This document shows, one piece after another, positions 57,122 through 64,000 of a stretch of 64,000 nucleotides of DNA. Source of the stretch: Escallonia rubra. Lineage: Eukaryota; Streptophyta; Magnoliopsida; Escalloniales; Escalloniaceae. The notes beneath the pieces are model-generated. The model was given only the letters and a program-made list of their open reading frames with translations, did not search any database and was not told the DNA's origin. Numbering within the stretch: the first letter of the stretch is position 1; every line of letters begins with the position of its first letter. The translations under genes and the position numbers were made by a program. The stretch covers positions 577,577-641,576 of the forward strand of contig JAVXUO010000192.1 of NCBI GenBank assembly GCA_033065855.1, read 5' to 3'.

Positions 57122-58828
57122 CATTAAATGCCTCTCTCTTTCTCTCTTTCTCTCTTACACATTTTTCTCTCTCTCTCATACTCATTAACTCACCCAAACA
57201 CCACTCCTCTCTCTCTCAACCTCACGTGGGTCTCCTCCCTTCCCTCTCTTCCTTCTTCCTTCTTCCTTCTTCCTTCTTCTTTCTTCCTCACTCATTACTC
57301 ACATTAATCTCCCCCTTTCACCTTACTTCCCTCTCATCATTTCCCCTCTAGAATCCCTCCCCCATTTTCCCACACCCACACCCTCGGCCTCGGCCTCCCC
57401 ACCCCCTTCCCTAGGCCGACCCCCTCTCCCCTCTTCATTCACTCACCCTTCTCACTCCTCTCTCCAATCACTCTCATTATCCTCTCTCTCTCTCTCTCAT
57501 GAAAGACCCACATATAATTTCCCCATCTTTCACCTCAATCTCTCTCCCTCTTTCTTTCACCTTAACCAATCACCACTCACTCCCCCTCATCCCTCACGGC
57601 CACTCTCTCTTTCTTTACCCATTCCACTCTTCCTCATTAAATTTCCCATCACTTCTTCCCTCCAATCACAACTCCCTCATATCCCAACATCCAAGGCCAC
57701 TCTCTCCCTCTTCCATTTTCTCTTACAACACCACACTTCCCTTACACTCCCCTCACCAAGGCCGACCCCCATGCCTTGACCAAGGCCGACCCCCCCTCCT
57801 TCTATCTCTTATCATTTCCCCATTAATTCCCTTCCTCCTCACGTCCTTTTTTTCCTCCCCAAATCAACACTTGTATTTTTTCCTTTCTTTCCTAACTCCC
57901 AAACTTAAACATCATTCTCTCTTCCTTACATTACTCTCCCCTCATACACCCCCAAAAATTCATACTTAGTTTTTTTTTCTTCTCTTCCCTCTCCCATCAC
58001 TACCTATTGTCTTTACTTCATACACACCACAACCACCCCCCTCTCACCTTTCTCACCACGGCGGACCTCTCGGCCGACAACCCATACATACTTCGGCTTG
58101 CCCACATTCACCCAACGACCGAACACCGACATCCAAGGCCGGCAACTTCAAAAATTTTTTTTTTGCAACATAGACCAACGTGCATTGCTCGCGCACATGC
58201 GCCCGTCGTGGACTGCCCCGGCATCGCGACTCCCGATCGCGCCCACATCGCGCCCCTACACATTTCATACACTTAGATTTTTTTTTTTTGCAAATTTGAT
58301 CACGTCCCATGTGACGACGTCCTCCGACATCAACATCCTTGGTAGGTGGTGCGCGAGGTAGCTCGAACCACCTACTCCAACTCATTATTCGACATTCGTC
58401 ATCAGTCGCCCAGGCGCCGTCCCCGTGACCCCCGTCGCCAGCGCCTGTGCGCCGTCTCCGCGACGCTTGTCGTCCATCGCCCGGGTGACGTCTCCGTGAC
58501 CCCGTCGCCAGCGCCCGTGCGCCGTCTTCGCGACGCTTGTCGCCCATCGCCCGGGTGACGTCTCCGCGACATTCATCATCTGTCGCCCGGGTGCCGTTTA
58601 CATGCTCGCGCACCTGCGCCCTATCATCGCGCCTTTGTCTCAACCCCCAATCATTCCAAGCTTTCGTAGGTGGTGCACGAGGTGGCTCGAGCCACCTACT
58701 CTTCATCATCATGCATTGACGACGTCAACAACTCGTCGGCCAAACAACATCAAAATCTTGCTAAGTGTTTATGCGTGCGGTGCCCGCTCGGGTTGCCCCT
58801 CCGCGCACACCACACGCAGGGGGCTTAT
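56002..58828 (+). other. Non-coding internal region of the gag-only element
   Basis: It replaces pol. 56330-56570 has two to three copies of an ACACTTAGAAAAAATTTCA plus ATCGATGATCATCCTCAG unit. 56580-57960 is pyrimidine-rich (CT runs, some A-rich). 58390-58600 has GC-rich repeats (CGCCCGGGTGACGTCTCCG). Palindromes lie at 58341 and 58664. Long open frames here are low-complexity and not genes. Confidence 0.8.
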
Positions 58829-61800
58829 GTTCCCAACCTATTTTGGTCATACCCAAGGGCCCAATAGGAGTCCTATTTCACGCGAACACGTCGACATTGT
58901 CAACGGTCAATTTTCCAACGCATCAAACCTGTCAGCGCCCGCGCGCCCAAGACACGTGTTTTTCTCGTTCCGCGCGCTTCGTGCGTGACTTAGTCATTTT
59001 ATTTCGCGTCGACGTCACTAACGCTAGCGCGATCGTCACACCGAGACCATCCGAACACCTTTTCATCAAAAATATCGGCCGACGGCGCATTTGGAGAAAC
59101 GGGGTCAAGGGGGAAAATGGCCTTGGCCAACCCCAGGGGGTCGGCCTCGGCCTTCCCCAGGCCATAGGGGTCGGCCTCGGCCTTCCCCAGGCCATAGGGG
59201 TCGGCCTCGGCCTCCTGGGGGGCTTGGCCTTGGCCACTTTCCCCCGGTGGTTCACCCCTTTCCCGCATACCCCTTTTTCGTACTTCTTTCCCCTCGTATG
59301 CTTCGTACGTAACCTTGGCACCTTGATCGCTATGTGGGTATGATTCTTGGCAACATGCTCGTCATAACGCAACTTTCGGATTCGTCATTGCTTGTCAAAA
59401 CACCTACCGACAGCGCGCCCGAAGTTTGCAAAAGGAGAAGTGACCTTGGGCCCCGAAAATGGAAGATGGCCAAATGGCCTTGGCCAGCCCCAGGGGGGTC
59501 GGCCTCGGCCTCCTGGAGGGCTTGGCCTCGGCCATTTTCCCCCGGTGGTTCACCCCTCTGCGCAAACCCCTTTTCGCACTTTTTTCACTTCGTATGCTTT
59601 GCACGTGACTTTGACATCTCGTTCGTCATGTAGGTACGATTCACGTCGACACGCTTGTCATAATGCAACTTTTGGATTTGTCTTTGCTCATCAAACCACC
59701 TACCGTCGGCGCGCCCGAAGTTCACCAAGAGGGGGGAGTGGCCTTGGGCTCCTTCATGGGAGTTGGCCATTTGGCCTTGGCCAACCCCAGGGGGTCGGCC
59801 TCGGCCTTCCCCATGCCTAGGGGGTCGGCCTCGGCCTCCACGAGGGGTTAGCCTTGGCCTTCCCCCCATTTTGGCCAATGGTCTCCTCTCCCGCGCGCAC
59901 TTGCTTTCTCGAGTCTTTGCACCTCCGCGATGTTTACGGACGTTCGTACATCAACCTCGCGACGTTCGTCGTGCATCAACCTCACGACGTCCGTCGTGCA
60001 TCAACCTCGGGACGTCCGTCGTCCATGACCGCACACCGCTCCTGCGATGCCCATCGCCCAAAGTCGCGCACTATCACCGAATGACCCGTCGCCGACGACC
60101 GCATACCATAACTACCAACTTTGTCATTACTATATGTTGCATTCATTATCTTGTTATGACAGGCACACTCAGCTCACATCTCGTCTTCGGGACACCCGAT
60201 GCGCGCCCGAGCGCCATCGTCATGATACGTGCCCCCGGCACCAAGTATTGCTCCGCGACGTTCGTCGCCGCGCCCTCGCGCCATTCTCATGATACGTGCC
60301 CCGGCACCAAATATTGCTCCGCGACGTTCGTCGCCGCGCCCTCGCGCCATCGTCATGATACGTGCCCCCGGCGCCAAGTATTGCTTCGCGACGTTCGTCG
60401 TCGCACCACTTTCATAACACGTGCCCCCGGCACCAAGTATTGCTCCGCGACGTTCGTCGCCGCGCCCTTGCGCCATTCTCATGATACGTGCCCCGGCACC
60501 AAATATTGCTCCGCGACGTTCGTCGCCGCGCCCCTGCGCCGTTCTCATGATACGTGCCCTGGCACCAAGTATTGCTTCGCGACGATCGTCGCCGCACCAC
60601 TTTCACAACACGTGCCCCAGGCACCAGGTATTGTTTCGTGCTATAGGCACCGCGCTCATGCGCCACAATCATGTTGCATGCTACCGGGATGGGCTCACAA
60701 CCTTATAGCCATCGCCGTCTCAATCACAAGGGGGGCTTCGGCCTCGTACCGGGATGGGCTCACAACCTTATAGCCATCGCCATCTCAATCAAAAGGGGGG
60801 CTTCGGCCTCATACCGGGATGGGCTCACAACCTTATAGCCATCGCCGTCTCAATCAAAAGGGGGGCTTCGGCCTCGTACCGGGATGGGCTCACAACCTTA
60901 TAGCCATCGCCGTCTCAATCAAAAGGGGGGCTTCGGCCTCGTACCGGGATGGGCTCACAACCTTATAGCCATCGCCGTCTCAATCAAAAGGGGGGCTTCG
61001 GCCTCGTACCGGGATGGGCTCACAACCTTATAGCCATCGCGGTCTCAATCACAAGGGGGCTTCGGCCTCGTACCGGGATGGGCTCACAACCTTATAGCCA
61101 TCGCCGTCTCAATCAAAAGGGGGGCTTCGGCCTCGTACCGGGATGAGCTCACAACCTTATAGCCATCGCCGTCTCAATCACTAGGGGGCTTCGCCCTCGC
61201 ACCGGGATAGGCTCACAACCTTATAGCCATCGTCGTCTCAATCACAAGGGGGGGCTTCGGCCTCGTACCGGGATGGGCTCACAACCTTATAGCCATCACC
61301 GTCTCAATCACAAGGGGGCTTCGACCCTCGTACCAGGATGGGCTCACAACCTCATAGCCATCGCCGTCACAGTCACAGGGGGCTCCGACACAAGGACCCT
61401 TCGCCACGGACTCGGAGCACTGAGCTGCGACCATGTCCGCTCATGTTACCATTGATCATCGACACCACCAGGACAATGACCCCCGGGTCACTCCGGGACG
61501 GGAGCAGGTCCTCGGAGGGCATCGCGCCTAGTCCGCCTGGCAGTTGGCTACAGGGGTAACCCTCACCGCTGTCAGGTTCTCCGCGCGTCTCTTGACGCAC
61601 CTCATGGGATTCAGTAAGGGCTTGGATTAGTGGTTAGGGCAACGGGCTTACTCTGATCATACTACCGCGGTGTGGTCAGTCTTTTTAGACAGGTAGAGCG
61701 ACGCTGTGCGAGGCAGGCAACGCGAATTTGGGAACCGGCAGTCCAACGGAGAACCGGTATTTTGGACCCCCTGGTGACGTGTCACTCCCAGGGGACGACA

Positions 61801-62193
61801 TGTGGCATTTAATGACATAAGCACTTTGTTTCCTATAAATAGTGAACTTTACAACTCAAAAGGGACTTCTTCTTCATTCTCACAAAAATCACTTTCTCAC
61901 TCTAGAATTGGAGAGCTCTTGGAGTCTAGAGACAGAACATAAAATTGGACATAGCTTAAGATCGTAACATTGGACCTCGACTCGGACCCTGACTTGGACT
62001 ATCGACTGCCGGCCCTGTTCGTCTTAGCTTTGCCTTCGCAGCACTGCCATTCCTCACGGCCTGTCTGGGAAGCCTTGCTCTCAGCCCTTACTCCATCCTT
62101 GCTGTCTCTCACTTTGCATACTTGGAAAGCTGACACGGACTGCAGCCTTTGTCGCACCTCCACGTAAGTAAGAACCCACTTTCCTTGGCATCA
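58829..62193 (+). repeat. 3' LTR of the gag-only element
   Basis: Near-identical to 50769-54194. It differs by scattered substitutions, a duplicated GGGTCGGCCTCGGCCTTCCC block (59140-59200), a deletion near 59490 and one fewer unit in the ~60-bp array. High similarity implies a fairly recent insertion. Confidence 0.92.
60683..61384 (+). repeat. ~60-bp tandem array, 11 units (3' LTR)
   Basis: Same unit as at 52622-53385, with one unit fewer and one divergent unit (GCACCGGGATAGG near 61200). Confidence 0.9.
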
Positions 62194-62277
62194 GTGGTTA
62201 CCCTGATTGAGAGCCAGATTGTTCCCCTCGTTGCACATGTCCAATGTTGTCAAAGAAGGCATTCATCATCTATCTCT

Positions 62278-63196
62278 ATGGGCAGTTAGCAATCACGTGC
62301 TGCCCTGGGCACAAGAAGTAACCCCTGAAGGGAGGTTTCTTCACTTCTCCACAGGTGCTAGCATCAGACTTGGCTTTGAACCCGACTCCATTCTTCTGTT
62401 GGGTGGACGAATTTAAAGCCCAGCTGCTCTTGCTGCCCCAACTTTGGTTTGGTGTTTGACCCTCTGGCTTCTTGCCACCATTAGTTCTACTTGGATTTAT
62501 TCTCTAAGGGGGTCTCTGTGGCTCGGGGTTATAATCCGAAAGGCTCTCGGCAGCGATGATGGCTTCATTAAGGTTATTCACCCGACGTCTATTAAGCTCG
62601 GTACGAGCCCATGATTTTAACCCTTCCATGAAGAAGAAGAGTCTGTCGACTGCGGACATGTCGCTGATGTCCAACATCAAGGCTAAAAATGCCTGGCAAA
62701 AGTCTCTGACCGATCCTGAGTGCTTGCATTCCAACAATGCTTTCCTTGCGTTGAATGCGGTGTTCTCTGGGAAAAACTGCCTCTTTAACTCGCTTTTGAG
62801 TATCTCCCATGTGTTTATTACGCAAGACCCATCTTCGATCTCTGCGTACTTCTTCCGCCACCATAACTTGGCATCTCTAACCAAGTACATGGCAGCCATC
62901 GACACCTTCGTCGCTTCCGAGTCTACTCTGATAGCTCGAAAGTATTGTTTCATATCGAAAATGAAGTTTTCCAATTCCTTGGCATCACGGGTTCCCCCAT
63001 AACTCTTGGACTCTGGCACTCGGGGCCTCGATGAGTGCTCCATACCCCCTGTAGGTGTGTTAACCACTGCACGACTAAGAAGCTCCACTCGATCCTGGAG
63101 CTCTTGAAATTTAGACTCCCAGTCTATACCTTCAGCATGTCGTGCATGGTGCTCCACTCGATCCTGAAGCTCCTGAAACTTGCCCTCCCACTCCAT
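62278..63196 (-). pseudogene. Chromovirus Gag
   Basis: The start MEWEGKFQELQD at 63196 follows the PBS region. A short heptad-like repeat (KFQELQDRVE twice) precedes the gag core with DAKELENFIFDMKQYFRA, DAKLWWRKKY, WEILKSELKRQFFP and KHSGSVRDFCQAF. An in-frame TAG at 62504 follows PEPQRPP. Beyond it, the knuckle at 62282-62321 reads YFLCPGQHVIANC, its first Cys changed to Tyr. The nested element is inserted about 80 bp further on. Confidence 0.85.
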
Positions 63197-63235
63197 GTTC
63201 TCAGCATATTGTGTATTATCCCTTAGGCAATCGGG

Positions 63236-63247
63236 GCTCTGATACCA
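63236..63247 (-). other. tRNA-Met primer-binding site of the chromovirus
   Basis: The minus strand reads TGGTATCAGAGC, two bases inside the LTR at 63250. Confidence 0.88.
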
Positions 63248-63249
63248 CG

Positions 63250-63963
63250 TGACACACGGTGGCCCTTGATGGCACAAAGGAAACCGTGTGTGGCACTCAA
63301 CTTACCGCTTACAAGAAGAGTCCGCCAACTAATCCCAAAAATTTAGAGCAAGCAGTGCATCAACATCGCATAAAACAGTGCACAAAGAGTAAATTTCAAC
63401 ACAAGGGCAAAACGGTCCCAAAGATTCTCATTACTTCAATAACATCATTACAACTCAAAAGGCTTTGTTTGCATCCAAAGTGTGCAATCTAGCTAGACAG
63501 GGAAGCTAAAACAAAGCAAGGGACTCTCAGGTAAGGGTGTCTGGCGCAAGGCTACATACCTCCCTTATAGTACCAAAAGGAGAAAAATCCTAAGTGACAG
63601 TAGTGGACGTTACAATGTGCGAGGAGTCATAGTGCCCCATTTTGGATAAATACAACTCGGAATGACTTGAAATTTTATAGGGAAACTTAAATATATACAA
63701 ATGTGATCTCCACCAAAATTGAGTAAAAATGCATGCCTGGATCTTCGAATCTTCATGGTTGGCTTCTGGTGTGCACGGGCACTGCAGTTGGGCGCACAGG
63801 CGCTATGCTTGAGGGGCACATGGGCACGAGACTTGAGGAACTTACTAGGGCGCAAGGGCGCTTGTTGGGAGGGCCCATAGGCACTGTGCTGGATAGGCCC
63901 AGGGGCGCAGTGCTAGGCGGGCGCGGGGGCGCAGTGCTTGGTGTTAAGGGGCAGCCCGTGACA
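63250..63963 (-). repeat. 5' LTR of the chromovirus
   Basis: Counterpart of 46536-47226. It carries extra GGGCGC.GGGGCGCAGTGCT-type units at its outer end (63890-63940). Confidence 0.9.
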
Positions 63964-64000
63964 CACCGCCACGCACTACGCCGCTGCCAAGCCCACGCCC

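Larger units (their letters stand above)
50769..62193 (+). mobile_element. Gag-only LTR retrotransposon (TR-GAG/LARD-like), nested in the chromovirus
   Basis: LTRs 50769-54194 and 58829-62193 start TGTTCCCAACC, end CTTGGCATCA and are nearly identical. GTGGT flanks both sides (50764-50768, 62194-62198), a perfect 5-bp target duplication. A PBS for tRNA-Arg, a gag gene, 2.8 kb of non-coding DNA and a purine-rich tract (CGCAGGGGGCTTA, ending 58828) lie between. There is no protease, RT, RNase H or integrase, so it must depend on enzymes from another element. The tRNA-Arg PBS suggests an Ogre/Tat-type partner. Confidence 0.9.
46536..63963 (-). mobile_element. Ty3/gypsy chromovirus with both LTRs, split by a nested element
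   Basis: LTRs of 691 bp (46536-47226) and 714 bp (63250-63963) share ends TGACACACGGTGG and GTGACA/TTGACA and most of their sequence. A tRNA-Met PBS lies beside the right LTR and a purine tract beside the left one. gag is at 63196-62278, then the 11.4-kb nested element, then protease, RT, RNase H, integrase and chromodomain (50665-47250). CACC at 46532-46535 and 63964-63967 may be the target duplication. Without the insert it is about 6.0 kb. Many stops: inactive. Confidence 0.9.

Noticed and set aside
56143-57969. Frames of 257, 181 and 156 codons in CT-rich DNA
   Set aside because: Ser/Leu/Pro low complexity from pyrimidine runs inside the non-coding part of the gag-only element.

Overview
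The window is plant nuclear DNA, most likely from a eudicot. It is almost wholly built of nested, decaying transposable elements and endogenous pararetrovirus (EPRV) remnants. I see no intact host gene, rRNA, tRNA, CRISPR array or bacterial-type operon. The plant assignment rests on four things: plant-type Ty3/gypsy elements primed by tRNA-Met or tRNA-Arg, CACTA, MULE and hAT transposons with plant-specific domains, Caulimoviridae relics, and fragments of plant genes (SOUL/heme-binding, EHD3-like PHD protein, DEAH11/12-like RBR helicase). Assignments to families come from reading translated motifs; no database search was possible.

Layout. 1-1330: AT-rich then G-rich spacer with G-box palindromes. 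1341-3182: a foldback element in TA repeats whose arms carry an array of palindromes and whose loop holds the promoter and first exon of a SOUL-type gene; a 135-bp relative follows at 3291-3425. 3926-6081 (+): EPRV copy 1. 6211-19069 (-): a degenerate Ty3/gypsy element with a 4.2-kb LTR, its gag and pol separated by a solo LTR of the same family (8513-12876), which itself carries an EHD3-like gene piece and a hAT derivative. 19070-20615 (-): EPRV copy 2 (zinc knuckle to protease). 20616-23745 (-): a MULE transposase truncated into the EPRV. 26723-36623 (-): a two-gene CACTA transposon with a LINE fragment inside. 36624-38010 (-): EPRV copy 3, which complements copy 2 and may be the other half of the same insertion.

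38212-42533 holds a MITE and two related hAT derivatives. They sit in or beside two tail-to-tail host pseudogene fragments: a membrane-anchored coiled-coil protein (+) and a DEAH11/12-like protein (-). The latter is also cut by a solo LTR (43191-45912, perfect 5-bp target duplication) and bounded by a second CACTA end at 46156. From 46536 to 63963 (-) lies a chromodomain-bearing Ty3/gypsy element with both LTRs. Inserted in it, with a perfect GTGGT target duplication, is an 11.4-kb element (50769-62193, +) that encodes only Gag and has LTRs full of tandem repeats: a TR-GAG/LARD-like non-autonomous retrotransposon.

The proteins do not form a pathway. What the window records is an order of insertions: host gene fragment, then CACTA, hAT and solo LTR, then chromovirus, then gag-only element. 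Alongside runs repeated capture of host promoters and first exons by foldback and LTR sequences. Most coding regions are broken by stops or frameshifts. The least damaged are the CACTA transposase (one stop and one early frameshift), the gag-only element's Gag (one in-frame TGA) and the first MULE exon.
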